From the NCBI RefSeq assembly GCF_000764305.2, contig NW_025944972.1, forward strand, positions 1 through 64,000: a stretch of DNA of 64,000 nt. Direction: 5' to 3'. Of the stretch, positions 50,201 through 53,639 are shown piece by piece. The position numbers were made by a program, and so were the translations under genes. Origin of the DNA: Hyalella azteca (Eukaryota; Arthropoda; Malacostraca; Amphipoda; Hyalellidae). Below the pieces are notes generated by a model. It was not told the DNA's origin, ran no database searches, and saw nothing but the letters and a program-made list of their open reading frames with translations. Position 1 is the stretch's first letter. Each line of letters begins with the position of its first letter.

Positions 50201-50561
50201 CCGCGATTCAAAGAGCTCACCTCCCTCGGAAGTGAGCACCCCCGTGGACAGAAGCGGAGCGTCCACACCAAAAGGACGAAGCTCAGCCCCGCTTGGTGAC
50301 GGCAGAGGTCTGTCATTCACCACCATGGATGGTGAAGAGGATGGAGCTTCCGCCGGTGTCCTCAGAACACCGCAGTCTGCCGTCGTGTCACCATTTAATT
50401 ATCAACCTCCGGACTCGCCTTCGTCTTTTGGTACGCCAAAGAATCTTGATCCCGATGACAAAGGCTCTCCTTCATCAGGCAGCACTCGAATACCTCTGCC
50501 CAAATCTGCGCTGATGAGCAACAACCCTCGGGACGACAACGGCAACGCTCCGTATGTCTGA
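10644..50561 (+). CDS. Apc: APC homologue, 17 exons, 5' incomplete
   Basis: Multi-exon gene for an adenomatous polyposis coli protein, the scaffold of the cytoplasmic beta-catenin destruction complex and a microtubule plus-end regulator. Exon spans read from the sequence: 10644-11226, 11879-12037, 12432-12546, 25645-27404, 28330-28459, 29046-29377, 29902-30885, 31302-31548, 32164-32264, 33151-33296, 34454-34577, 35023-35129, 35868-36226, 44038-44269, 44737-44805, 45747-45926, 46431-50561. All introns are GT-AG. Phases agree at every junction except 36226/44038. Domain order matches vertebrate APC: N-terminal coiled-coil-like part, armadillo repeats, a 15-aa-like site, eight 20-aa-type repeats (consensus ExTPxxFSRxxSLSSL), two SAMP motifs, basic region, EB1 motif. 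About 3,250 codons are present; human APC has 2,843. The initiator exon is not identified, so the N terminus is open. Confidence 0.95.
11227..11878 (+). other. APC intron 1, with duplicated acceptor at its end
   Basis: The block aatatgtcactgcagga occurs at about 11837-11853 and again 27 bp later (11864-11880). Both end in a usable AG. The intron also has an AT-rich inverted/direct repeat of tttttctgatattatt at 11249-11305. Confidence 0.85.
11879..12037 (+). CDS. Apc: APC exon 2
   Basis: Enters with one base completing AGG and exits in phase 2 (CG of CGG). It encodes about 52 residues ending in FIATLRKER, which with the next exon reads KERSRLLQEIE. This corresponds to the EKERS-LL segment that precedes the armadillo repeats in APC proteins. 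The acceptor is duplicated 27 bp upstream (see repeat at 11836-11880), so an in-frame longer form is possible. The choice of 11879 over 11852 is the shorter form and is not proven. Confidence 0.8.
12118..12437 (+). repeat. Tandem duplication carrying the exon 3 acceptor
   Basis: Two diverged copies, 12118-12275 and 12298-12437, share the order gg(c/t)gtggtat..., tatttctactt, agttaatatga, tggctattaacaaagca, gtggtgtg(a/g)ttgcaggtccc. Both end in gcag/GTCCC, so the first copy is a decoy acceptor at 12270. The first copy then meets GCG/GTGAGA after 31 bases, out of phase with the gene. Confidence 0.8.
12432..12546 (+). CDS. Apc: APC exon 3, coiled-coil segment
   Basis: Starts with one base (G) and then 38 codons, ending CAT CAG at a GTACGT donor, phase 0. 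The peptide SRLLQEIESEESERGLYNEQ continues into LDALTDRLAEL and is a good heptad-type helix. It parallels the APC segment before the arm domain that has paired acidic/basic residues and LTxRxxxL. It can splice in phase to exon 4 at 25645 or to the large exon at 20234-22234. The acceptor region exists twice (copies near 12118-12275 and 12298-12437). Confidence 0.85.
12728..12783 (-). mobile_element. Truncated MITE family B next to MITE A
   Basis: tttttagcgcattttctcat...cgctattg...cgtcatgtc is the first third of the family B sequence seen whole at 25391-25540. It stops where MITE A begins. The rest of B is not found on the other side of A. Confidence 0.75.
12784..13037 (-). mobile_element. MITE family A, copy 2 (254 bp)
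   Basis: Reverse-complement copy of 8337-8590 with the same length, the same catggttgaact... inverted ends and the same central double TGACGTCA block (12942-12969). Confidence 0.88.
13040..15750. other. APC intron 3, no gene supported
   Basis: GC-richer patches (about 13560-13700, 14500-14620, 14860-15010) look like islands that could be promoters or untranslated exons, but nothing in them is decisive. A pyrimidine-rich stretch spans 15090-15360. Confidence 0.4.
15757..15916 (+). repeat. Five-copy 32-bp minisatellite, each unit with TGACGTCA
   Basis: Unit tgtcacgctgatattgtg/acgtcacgcctta(g), repeated five times almost without change. Each unit carries a perfect CRE-type octamer. Whether it binds CREB/ATF factors is not known from sequence. 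Confidence 0.92.
16120..16146. repeat. (ATT)n microsatellite
   Basis: Run of about nine ATT triplets ending in ataatg. Frames read across it on both strands give poly-Ile and are artefacts. Confidence 0.9.
16414..16745 (+). repeat. ~53-bp minisatellite, six copies
   Basis: Units built on ttcag(c/t)gggcc(c/a)atgttgg and atgctaaacggaaccatg/tttgcccaatg. The open frame across it is repeat read-through. A short gacagctgttgcctcgcctt triplication follows at about 16980-17030. Confidence 0.9.
17040..19420. other. APC intron 3, nothing seen
   Basis: AT-rich with scattered chance frames on both strands; no motif, splice-bounded frame or element was recognised. Confidence 0.4.
19424..19573 (+). repeat. 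75-bp tandem duplication
   Basis: cgcaatccatgcacgtccta... to ...gtaaaatatggat occurs twice in a row with only two or three differences. Confidence 0.9.
20234..22234 (+). CDS. Large Ser-rich coding exon of unknown identity inside APC intron 3
   Basis: An open frame of about 667 codons from the ATG at 20234 to a consensus donor (CAG followed by GTAATT) at 22235. An in-frame TAA at 20207 limits it upstream. I do not recognise the family. The protein is polar and Ser/Pro/Arg-rich, with basic patches (RRKKIKSKSR; EERRRLRMGTRRG), Pro-rich pieces, an S-K-I-P motif and a compact stretch DAIADMQRGCIYYVSNEG that looks folded. It has no membrane segment. It ends in phase 0 on the APC strand, and the next APC exon (25645) starts in phase 0. 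It could therefore be an alternative first exon, a cassette exon of Apc, or part of a nested gene. A short SS-x-CSVF motif also occurs in exon 4, which weakly favours a link. No good acceptor is seen just before the ATG. Confidence 0.6.
22362..22537 (+). repeat. ~83-bp tandem duplication downstream of the large exon
   Basis: The sequence acttaaattatacgtaaact... to ...gtttgtacgcag is present twice, with a small extra agaacagagaac in the second copy. It begins about 130 bp after the donor at 22235. Confidence 0.85.
22540..25390. other. APC intron 3, last part
   Basis: Contains the 45-bp minisatellite at 23066-23244 (units of ctggtgtacatgatagacgt/gctgatggctgta, partly degenerate). Otherwise there is no supported gene. 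Confidence 0.5.
25391..25540 (-). mobile_element. MITE family B, full copy
   Basis: atttttagcgcattttctca... to ...cactcactgcagcgagtactgagttata. It matches, in reverse, the copies at 32297-32452 and 55275-55423. The centre is a CT/GT-rich tccgtccgtctgtc run. The element ends about 100 bp before exon 4. Confidence 0.82.
25645..27404 (+). CDS. Apc: APC exon 4: linker and first armadillo repeats
   Basis: Acceptor gcag at 25644, phase 0 entry. The first ~60 codons hold a basic helical stretch like the APC region with the IEK..RxxxL pattern. A Ser/Asn-rich linker follows (about 25860-26850). From about 26857 the armadillo domain begins with KVEMVYGLLSM, TLLAMSSSPDSC, LRQSGCLPLLIQLLHGG and VLRLLEQIRAYC, then LSFDEEHRLAMCTLGGL. 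These are the best-conserved words of the APC family. The armadillo solenoid binds partners such as Asef-type exchange factors, PP2A B56 and kinesin adaptors in known APCs. The exon ends in phase 2 (CTG CGC AG), joined to the next exon to give R-Y-A-G-M. Confidence 0.97.
27405..28329 (+). repeat. Intron 4: diverged MITE C and 62-bp minisatellite, about nine copies
   Basis: A diverged family C copy begins at 27672 (gggggccgtaatatcaaaactc) and contains tgattggta...cagtgattggctg. From about 27776 to 28318 the unit tacggactaataactatat, ggaagtgtatcccctgatttgc, acggtactggcttacaaagt repeats about nine times, right up to the exon 5 acceptor. Confidence 0.88.
28330..28459 (+). CDS. Apc: APC exon 5: armadillo repeats
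   Basis: 130 bp, entering with one base and leaving in phase 0. Encodes YAGMALTNLTFG, then NKALVCSFSSFLRALVAQL and SPSQDLRQ. This is an almost exact match in layout to the APC armadillo repeat that begins RRYAGMALTNLTFG. The upstream intron is filled by a 62-bp minisatellite that stops just before the acceptor. Confidence 0.97.
28460..29045 (+). other. APC intron 5, nothing seen
   Basis: AT-rich sequence with many short tttcaatt words and no supported feature. Confidence 0.5.
29046..29377 (+). CDS. Apc: APC exon 6: armadillo repeats
   Basis: Begins VTSSVIRNLSWRAD and contains LKVILSAVWNLSAHC, NKAEICAVDGALAF and LAIVENAGGILRNISS. These are diagnostic APC armadillo repeat segments with conserved NLSW and WNLSA turns. 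Phase 0 entry, phase 2 exit (CTC AG, then G from exon 7). No truncation or frameshift is seen. Confidence 0.98.
29378..29901 (+). other. APC intron 6, nothing seen
   Basis: Ordinary AT-rich intron; donor AG/GTATAA, acceptor gatgtgcag. Confidence 0.6.
29902..30885 (+). CDS. Apc: APC exon 7: last armadillo repeats, linker, start of 15-aa-type site
   Basis: Starts within R-Q-V-L-R and carries the last armadillo repeat (LTVVSNACGTLWNLSAR, ALWELGAV-like TLWELGAVPML, NSKHKMISMGSSAALKNL). A conserved LPTLHARRQRALEQELD helix follows, as in other APCs. The rest is a Ser/Asn/Gly-rich linker. The exon ends with QPTDFSLR, which with Y-P-E-E-D from exon 8 forms a site resembling the 15-aa beta-catenin-binding repeat (PxxYSLKYxDE). 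The donor is GTGAGT, phase 2. Confidence 0.97.
31145..31276 (+). repeat. 66-bp tandem duplication in intron 7
   Basis: Two diverged copies of cacaacagtgctt(c/t)a, agtctccggaaaagaatatt, and actgggcaaattgacaag lie just before exon 8. Confidence 0.8.
31302..31548 (+). CDS. Apc: APC exon 8: end of 15-aa-type site, acidic run, 20-aa repeat
   Basis: Enters with one base completing CGA. After YPEEDE come a basic patch, an acidic DDDEEEEEF run and a 20-aa-type repeat EGTPLNFSTATSLTDL (31423-31488). This is very like the vertebrate repeat that reads EGTPINFSTATSLSDL. The exit must be phase 0 to fit exon 9. The GAG/GTCAAT at 31549 fits; GAG/GTCGAC at 31528 also fits and cannot be excluded. The later GT at about 31580 is out of phase. 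Confidence 0.85.
31636..31800 (+). repeat. Short minisatellite in intron 8
   Basis: Repeated ttaggagttctattcgcgtt / tcaggagttctatcacgttc units, about eight in all, with unit length 17-20 bp. Confidence 0.85.
32028..32084. repeat. Inverted repeat (hairpin), 57 bp
   Basis: gttcacaaggaatttaaaag and its near complement cttttaaaatccttgtgaac face each other across about 17 bases, 80 bp before exon 9. It may be a foldback remnant. Confidence 0.8.
32164..32264 (+). CDS. Apc: APC exon 9
   Basis: 101 bp, phase 0 entry, phase 2 exit at a perfect GTGAGT donor. Encodes GDKEDDAAIEDGRLSRFSSM and then SSISSGEISAVHEE: acidic, followed by a Ser-rich SRFSSMSSISS block that may be a phosphorylation-dependent or 20-aa-like segment. 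Its place in the protein, between two beta-catenin repeats, is by exon chain and phase, and the reading frame is open only in this phase. Confidence 0.85.
32281..32579 (-). mobile_element. MITE family C interrupted by family B
   Basis: Left end gggcctatactttcaaaa and right end ttttgaaagtatggcccc are family C termini. Family B sequence (aatataactcagtactcact... to ...gagaaaatgcgctaaaa, about 32297-32452) sits inside, directly after the left end. The nesting shows that B inserted after C. The element starts only 16 bp past the exon 9 donor. Confidence 0.85.
32722..33075 (+). repeat. ~118-bp tandem repeat, three copies, before exon 10
   Basis: Units contain ggttaggcctacatccacga, acttagcat, aaatagaaat and ttttaataagtgtttagtta. 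The last unit is followed at once by the duplicated exon 10 acceptor region. Confidence 0.85.
33083..33156 (+). repeat. Duplicated exon 10 acceptor
   Basis: taatttgtgtgcagggagct is present at 33081-33100 and again so that AG falls at 33150. The first copy is a decoy acceptor (33094), 56 bp away and out of frame. Confidence 0.88.
33151..33296 (+). CDS. Apc: APC exon 10
   Basis: Acceptor ttgtgtgcag at 33150. One base completes GAG, then 48 codons and one base. The peptide has an acidic helix (ELEEDSDLQELVLAEGERVA), an Ala/Gln run and a His-rich end. A copy of its acceptor lies 56 bp upstream (33094) and a copy of its donor lies 121 bp downstream (33418). Using the upstream acceptor would break the frame. 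Confidence 0.85.
33284..33517 (+). repeat. 121-bp tandem duplication spanning the exon 10 donor
   Basis: caccatgaacaag/gtc occurs at the exon end (33284) and again at 33405. Each copy is followed by aacttaaaagcaaagaaaac... to ...cagctccatcgtcagt. The same 81-bp tail occurs a third time, away from any exon, at 35347-35427, so the unit includes an interspersed repeat of unknown class. Confidence 0.88.
34041..34456 (+). repeat. ~90-bp tandem array ending in the exon 11 acceptor
   Basis: About five units share ttgaattggtatgaataagt, cacctcggtaatat, tatacattgattgttgttac and gacgacagac. The real acceptor (ttgtgacgacag/AC) is the last unit's end, so near-identical acceptor-like sites lie upstream in each unit. 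Confidence 0.85.
34454..34577 (+). CDS. Apc: APC exon 11: 20-aa repeat of R2 type
   Basis: Encodes GATPLMFSRTTSLGSLSS (34465-34518) and AGSVLSEF. It matches the APC 20-aa repeat with the words TPLMFSR, which in vertebrates is the degenerate second repeat. Two acceptors 9 bp apart, 34454 and 34463, are both in phase, so the residues D-W-S may be optional. Exit is phase 2 (TTC AG). Confidence 0.93.
34567..34693 (+). repeat. Duplicated exon 11 donor
   Basis: (t)gagttcag/gtgtctgggtcgtgtt at the true donor recurs at about 34668 as gagttcag/gtgtgtgggttgtgtt. The second is a decoy donor about 97 bp downstream. Confidence 0.8.
34735..34835 (+). repeat. Short tandem repeat in intron 11
   Basis: About five degenerate units on ttcaaa(t/g)ggctcaaattcaaa. 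No other feature was seen in this intron. Confidence 0.6.
35023..35129 (+). CDS. Apc: APC exon 12: conserved SPSDLPDSP segment
   Basis: The T completes AGT. The exon then reads RLASGAVSPSDLPDSPSQTM and PPSPR. This is one of the most recognisable non-repeat words of APC (SPSDLPDSPxQTMPPS directly follows the second 20-aa repeat in vertebrates). It ends in phase 1 at A/GTACGT. Position and phase confirm the exon 11-12-13 chain. Confidence 0.95.
35347..35427 (+). repeat. Third copy of the 'ccagctccatcgtcagt' interspersed repeat
   Basis: acttaaaagcaaataaaact... to ...agctccatcgtcagt, about 90% like the two copies after exon 10. Probably the edge of a transposon family I cannot name. Confidence 0.75.
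35620..35866 (+). repeat. Minisatellite running into exon 13
   Basis: Four to five units on ttaattcaagttgttta, tttgac, tttattttct(g/a)aaaggacg. The last unit runs to the tatgcag acceptor. Confidence 0.8.
35868..36226 (+). CDS. Apc: APC exon 13: 20-aa repeat and Asn/Thr/Ser coding minisatellite
   Basis: Begins NNSLGVFNDSPRQF and holds a good 20-aa repeat REEGTPCHLSRGTSLSSLTL (35918-35977). From about 36042 to 36140 the protein is a low-complexity Asn-Thr-Ser run made by a coding minisatellite. It ends SSIPRPQCLGQ, with an S-x-I-P motif, at a consensus donor (CAG/GTGAGC), phase 0. The next recognised exon (44038) needs phase 2 entry, so a small exon of 3n+2 bases may be missing in the 7.8-kb intron, or another junction is used. 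Confidence 0.9.
36239..36700 (+). repeat. 30-bp minisatellite, about 15 copies, starting beside the exon 13 donor
   Basis: Unit atatttaatatcaaaagaa, tcatctattga, repeated from about 12 bp after the GTGAGC donor. The minus-strand frame across it is repeat read-through. Confidence 0.92.
40183..40530 (+). repeat. ~52-bp minisatellite, six to seven copies
   Basis: Units of gtggtgccttacactcactt, ttgtgagttgccacggccca, ctcagtcgctcga. The two overlapping open frames across it are artefacts. Confidence 0.92.
42140..42450 (+). repeat. 28-bp minisatellite, eleven copies
   Basis: Unit aatcatcgccgtgatcgaga, agctattc/agctaatc, repeated eleven times with point changes. Confidence 0.93.
43830..43990 (+). 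repeat. Minisatellite before exon 14
   Basis: About four units of tccaaggaggtatttttt, ctatatatttttctatatttctacat. Confidence 0.88.
44038..44269 (+). CDS. Apc: APC exon 14: Ser/Pro-rich linker
   Basis: Acceptor tctgcatacag. Only one frame is open: A/CGC TCG AGC..., encoding RRSSDAKTPVRAVSRSSSFV, a polyproline run and VSNIPINTVNLQVTTTTLNL. It leaves in phase 0 and continues cleanly into exon 15. The upstream junction does not match the phase of exon 13. A weaker acceptor after ctgaag or gaag (44015 or 44018) would restore phase 0 and add KCLSAY-type residues. Confidence 0.8.
44737..44805 (+). CDS. Apc: APC exon 15: first half of a 20-aa repeat
   Basis: A 69-bp exon, phase 0 at both ends. It encodes NESVAGDTLHSY then CTEDTPAALSQ. 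The second half of the same 20-aa repeat (AGSMSDLSNMSLE) lies in exon 16, so the beta-catenin repeat is split by an intron of about 940 bp. The donor is CAG/GTACGC. Confidence 0.88.
44996..45062. repeat. AT-only palindromic stretch in intron 15
   Basis: tatatattatatatattata... is self-complementary over about 60 bp and would extrude or form a hairpin. Confidence 0.75.
45661..45788 (+). repeat. 70-bp tandem duplication making a micro-exon copy of exon 16
   Basis: taataatattgtgcag/GCGGG... to ...CTGGAG is present twice, at 45661 and 45731. In the first copy the 39 bases 45677-45715 have their own acceptor and a GAG/GTATGA donor. In the second copy GAG is followed by GTG CGT and the exon continues. 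Confidence 0.95.
45747..45926 (+). CDS. Apc: APC exon 16: end of 20-aa repeat and SAMP motif 1
   Basis: 180 bp, phase 0 at both ends. Encodes AGSMSDLSNMSLEV, a short Gly/Arg linker, and DAEGMLNRCIQAAMPK (45879-45926). The last is an Axin-binding SAMP-type motif with the typical L-x-x-C-I-x-x-A-M-P-K pattern. Both edges are duplicated: a copy of its first 39 bp, with its own acceptor and a good donor, sits at 45677-45715. A copy of its last ~52 bp, with donor, sits at 45968-46019. Reading through either copy meets an in-frame stop. Confidence 0.92.
45875..46060 (+). repeat. 93-bp tandem duplication of the exon 16 end and donor
   Basis: ctctgacgctgaaggcatgc... to ...gccatgcc(a/g)aag/gta and the next ~40 intron bases occur twice. 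Read-through from copy 1 to copy 2 meets TAA after 12 codons. Confidence 0.95.
46431..50561 (+). CDS. Apc: APC exon 17 (last): 20-aa repeats, SAMP 2, basic region, EB1 motif, C terminus
   Basis: Acceptor ccatttacag at 46430, phase 0; 1,376 codons to TGA at 50559-50561. In order: GKPPSPRYN; 20-aa repeats at about 46760 (VEGTPIGCSNATSLSDL), 46892 (TEGTPANLSRCDSLSSL), 47069 (VEDTPAVLSRRSSLSS) and 47196 (VEDTPCCFSRNSSLSSLSVE); SAMP 2 at 47289-47330 (LLQHCINQGMPR); Ser/Arg basic block with S-R-I-P and S-N-I-P; a long acidic/Ser linker; PRIVKPGEE at about 49196, matching the conserved PRILKPGE of APC; a basic Ser-rich region with RQNTFTK; SRIANLWKKVEKAQ; SPFNYQPP near 50386, as in vertebrate APC ends; and TRIPLPK (50483-50503), the EB1-type motif. 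The protein ends NAPYV, where vertebrate APC has a class I PDZ ligand. A single giant last exon is also typical of vertebrate APC. Confidence 0.98.
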   Translation: MKSIKGKPPSPRYNYGIPRSSQPSKLPSGLPLSPSSASAPGMPSALPRKGSTGSSPHASPRHRPVPIARVSPAFKLIPSERPVNTSQIKPLVNDSAMKDYNGEEVKNWGAVEGTPIGCSNATSLSDLTVDSCEQEDHRKNQASSGRTERVQRYATEGTPANLSRCDSLSSLSCDDDGGQLTSRLADASQRRTNQQVLAMQSNVSSEEVPRPFNVEDTPAVLSRRSSLSSIEGVNGETSRVAKRGQSDANAPRNFGVEDTPCCFSRNSSLSSLSVESYPEETTPSEQALLQHCINQGMPRSEQRTSRGNVGRGNKRGKSGSRIPGLAHSPGRSPGRSPGRSNIPSVPMQRLRLAPAAPTNATYTNGAVFPNEAESSKLRTDLEQTEKSQLSSSAPIAKAYENESSIIDDITEMAEPNSEAITAPIAEVVPRSGSSKSSPEDRLQSSSDDARVSLSRTIANGHGVCSDVSMTDSMIVATEAIRVAQAVEIQAIEARSSDDASIISQNINSDALLEDVVAPSAMESVLSLSTSLNDENNQRGHQKRVMECRHTRHIPTMVRRALGEQEMSDVNGTNGSSSLASSCHSNLENVVPPAFMEADDMESSMISVASITSEVADPRHSPPSLNSSIPSEAMAAIEAPAHQLARLFSKEARQQMSSVTLTAGDETSTCQEVTELDKDTLGHHDPATDTELAVDDIPHDIPDLPQDSPLHKARHSPQITPSMLRKAVHNDRFRTFTKTERQTVQTSSMGDSRKAGGASAPGSGPTPNDRRSEHSERYQPRVPANGEGVDMDSPTTPTVENPPCPPSQRRSLREKRQNNPARYQTRTIESSVDPFQCQEDGMIDFRDGAELDLTSEQLEALSQDANIVICTLNENREANTADLMHGLSQENMLDIETLSLISSDEDDNTFDVNSPTSPALPSRPRIVKPGEEHHADGDEDEAAGKGIRGKRKALYPGVSKALATVRPTQQQQAGSANTRAVPTPATAFKPTPRTQNLTATQKFLPAVQPKQVSNQPPPQALVQPGSPKLPRATRASALRQKVGRVGGSSSSSSPASSAGSSPRMGATPKTRQPPQAHATAFGLKRQNTFTKDDQDEEVQSKSAAKPKFRRDMIQPSPAVSMRPLSRPSSQDGSHGSEHSKSYSLTRNVRPPTVNDMAEWNKDPKSGKPVKKDVTSRIANLWKKVEKAQATAKPRENDGKIWISKSKNKTPALDSPPPLLRSSTYEKLTVGGDSRSDSERADSGKSKTRLGLKLSRFRGRDSKSSPPSEVSTPVDRSGASTPKGRSSAPLGDGRGLSFTTMDGEEDGASAGVLRTPQSAVVSPFNYQPPDSPSSFGTPKNLDPDDKGSPSSGSTRIPLPKSALMSNNPRDDNGNAPYV

Positions 50562-51230
50562 TGCCCGCACGCTCCATGATCTTCGTTTCGGACTAATCCT
50601 TTAATCCTTACAATTTCTATCGGTAACTCATTGACTATGTTATTCTTAATTACGGTAAATGTTTACATGTTGTATTTATTTCCTGACGGAAGAAAAAGTA
50701 TTCGAGGTATTTAGCATAAGTAAATTTGTTATATTCAGTCTCGTATAGCTGCGGTTTTGAAACGGTGCTGCTCTGAGGGTCTCGTTGGCCTCTATATTCT
50801 AGTCTCTCTTAAGGTTTACTTTCCCAGCACTCGTCTCGATGAACCTATGAAAATGATATGAAACATTTAAGACTGTAACATTAATGGATAGTGTAATAGC
50901 CATTACTGTATTTTACAACTCATGATCACTTAAATTTAATTGATTTCTACTGACATAGACAGATCCCAGTTTAGTTGCTATCGTGTATAAAGCTTTTGTA
51001 TGTCTATAGCTATTAAGCGCTCGTAGTGACTATCTATTATTTCTATTCGTCTATACAAAGCTGTCACTTGTTCAGTCGAGTGCGTAGTTTCGTCTCCATA
51101 AGACTCAAATGATTTAACAATTTCATATAGTGAACTTTCGTCTGAGCTTTCATATTTCGTTTTAACATGTTCACATTCTGTCCTTTAATTTATCGAGTCT
51201 CTCTCCTAATAAATGTTCTGTTTTTTTCCC
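50562..51230 (+). other. APC 3' UTR with first plausible poly(A) signal
   Basis: After the TGA there is no further open frame worth calling. The first AATAAA hexamer lies at about 51208-51213 (in cctaataaatg). Others are near 52437 and 52633, so longer 3' UTRs are possible. The true cleavage site cannot be read from sequence alone. Confidence 0.5.
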
Positions 51231-52667
51231 TTATGCGGAATGTTCGCCACGTCTAAGCTCTTGGTACTAAGTTATCTATAGGTTATCCCTCTTAATTTTT
51301 CTTCTTAGACGTTTGTCTCTTTCGTGTTGTATTGCTGTAAAGAAATAATTGTATGTTTATTTTTTTACCTTCCAGCCCTTATCCCTAATTGGAGGCCACG
51401 TCTACCACATTTCTTCTTGCAGGAACAATTCGCGGTAAAAAATCAGGAACAATTCATCAAAAAAAAATAGTAGACCTAATATCATTGATCGCAACGTCTC
51501 TCTCTCTTATTCGTGTTTGGAGACATTAGCAGCGATGTTGGGACATTAATAATACAAAATCATTGAACATTTCATGACAAGTGTGGAATGTAAGCTTAGA
51601 ACGTAATAATAGTAAGTACTATATGTAAATTACTAAATAACTCATTGCAGCTCATAATCGATGTATTAATCAAGATATTGCTATGAATACCTCGTGTAAC
51701 TTATGTTTCACTCATTACGTTTCCAAATCCATCTTAATACTCAATATTACTCATTAGACATTGAAGCCAACAACCCACAACCAATTACCTGTTTTGGTCT
51801 GATAAGTGATCGAGTTCTCTACATGTCCTGTCTCGTACTTACGGATGCCATTTCGTTCAGTATTTTATTTTGGCGAGAATGGATCAATAGTCGTGCTCAG
51901 TTTAATTTAATCTCTGATCTCTTACTCGTACTGTCAAAACTGAACTCAGCTTTTTATTGTAACTGCTTTTGTCTTACGGTTAGGAGCTCTCTTTTAAAAG
52001 TAGTCTGAGGCACTAGCATATTATTATTATTATTATTAATTACTACTCTACTGATTACTTATGATTCTCTACATACCATTGTATTATCGGCGTGGCTGTA
52101 TGCTAGGGACGACTGTTGATTTGATGCGTCTATACACAAGACGCAATTTTCAATCCTTCAACACGTCTGATCACAATATATCCTTCTAAGGCTTCCTCAC
52201 CAGGATAATTCGATTGTATCACCAACGATATGATATATCAGCGCCGTATTAATGCATCCTTTGTATAACCCGTTGAAATTCATGGAACCTTGTAAATTCC
52301 TCATAAGAGTTGTCCCCGAATGCATGTGAATATCAGACCCTCTATGTCACTAGCCCCTGCAGTCGGAAATTCGTGCCTCTGGTCTAAGATGTTCTTGTAA
52401 CCAGTAGCGTATAATTGCCCATCCTAAATCATTTCCAATAAAAATCTGGTCAATCTTGTCTTTCCATCCGTCCCTGGGTTAACCAATTGCTGAACCTTGC
52501 ATTACACTCCCTCAACTGAGATTCTAAAATGTTGAATGATTAGTCCTAAACGTCGTTGTTTGTACGTTTGGAAGATTTTTTGGAATGGCTTGGATGCAAG
52601 CCTTCGCTCAGCCTAGGACTGATGCATTTCCAAATAAAATAATGTGATATTCAATTTGAAAAAAGAA

Positions 52668-52748
52668 CTTTTTTGCTGCTATCATGCTCTATAAATAACT
52701 TATTAATGTAATGATTGCTATCATGCTTTAAAAATAACTTATTAATGA
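52668..52748 (+). repeat. Short tandem duplication in the 3' flank
   Basis: tgctatcatgct(c/t)ta, aaaataacttattaatg is present twice. Confidence 0.8.
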
Positions 52749-53226
52749 TTTGCAAACCATACGATGAAAATAAAATAAAAAGACTTGAATTACCACATAT
52801 GGACCACATCCATATTCTGATGGAAAAGTTGTACAGAGTCATCTATTTATCAGCTAATTCTGGGTTTTTGAGGAAATGATGTTCCGAACTGTTCTGGAAA
52901 TGATGAGAAGGTGGAATAAAAAACTAAAGCTTTAAAAAAAATAGCCAGGCTAAATATTGTCAAGCCGAACTTCCGAAACTTCAACATTTAAAATTTATAA
53001 AATCCTCTGACTCTCGGCCGGAGGCGAACAACGAAATCTACCTGATGTTAAAAAATTAGGTTTGTGGTGGAAACCGATTGTTAAAAACAATTGTTACAGC
53101 TTAATTAAATGATGGTGCATTATTCCTATATTTAACAAAAAAGTAAGTAGATAATCAGATAATAAGAATACATTTCTGAATTTTGTCATCGTCGGTTCAT
53201 CTAAGTCCCCGAACTGGCGAAGGGTT

Positions 53227-53470
53227 ACTAGATTTTGAAACAAGAACCAACCAACACCAGGGGCCACGGCTATAAACTAAAAAAACTGCGCTGCAACTTC
53301 ACCATGCGACAAAATTTCTTCTCGCTTCGAATCACCGACATGTGGAACAGCCTCCCCGATGACATCGTTGGCGCTCCAAGTATGAACGCGTTCAAGAACA
53401 GACCAGACTAGATAAAGCTATGGAAAAATATATGTTCAGACTTGAAATGCCTAGCACCATATAGAACCCG
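53227..53470 (+). pseudogene. 3' remnant of a LINE (non-LTR retrotransposon) reverse transcriptase
   Basis: The frame reads TRGHGYKLKKLRCNFTMRQN then FFSLRITDMWNSLPDDIVGA and PSMNAFKNR. This is the standard last segment of CR1/Jockey-like LINE polyproteins (TRGHxxKL...FFxxRVxxxWNSLP...APSxNxFKxRLD). The frame closes at TAG 53409; a small indel just before it separates the typical R-L-D-K-x-M continuation, which is found in the next frame. No upstream reverse-transcriptase core is present: 5'-truncated and inactive. Confidence 0.88.
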
Positions 53471-53639
53471 GTGGAAGTCTAGTAGCTACTTCAAACCATC
53501 GCCAGTCATGAAAAGATCCGGTCAAATGACACGAGTTTAGATCTTCTGTGAACAAGGCACGAAAAGGAAAAGTATCGGCGATAGGCCACATCAGGCCTAC
53601 TCCTTAGCGCGACATCACTATTACGTTATTTTATTTTAT

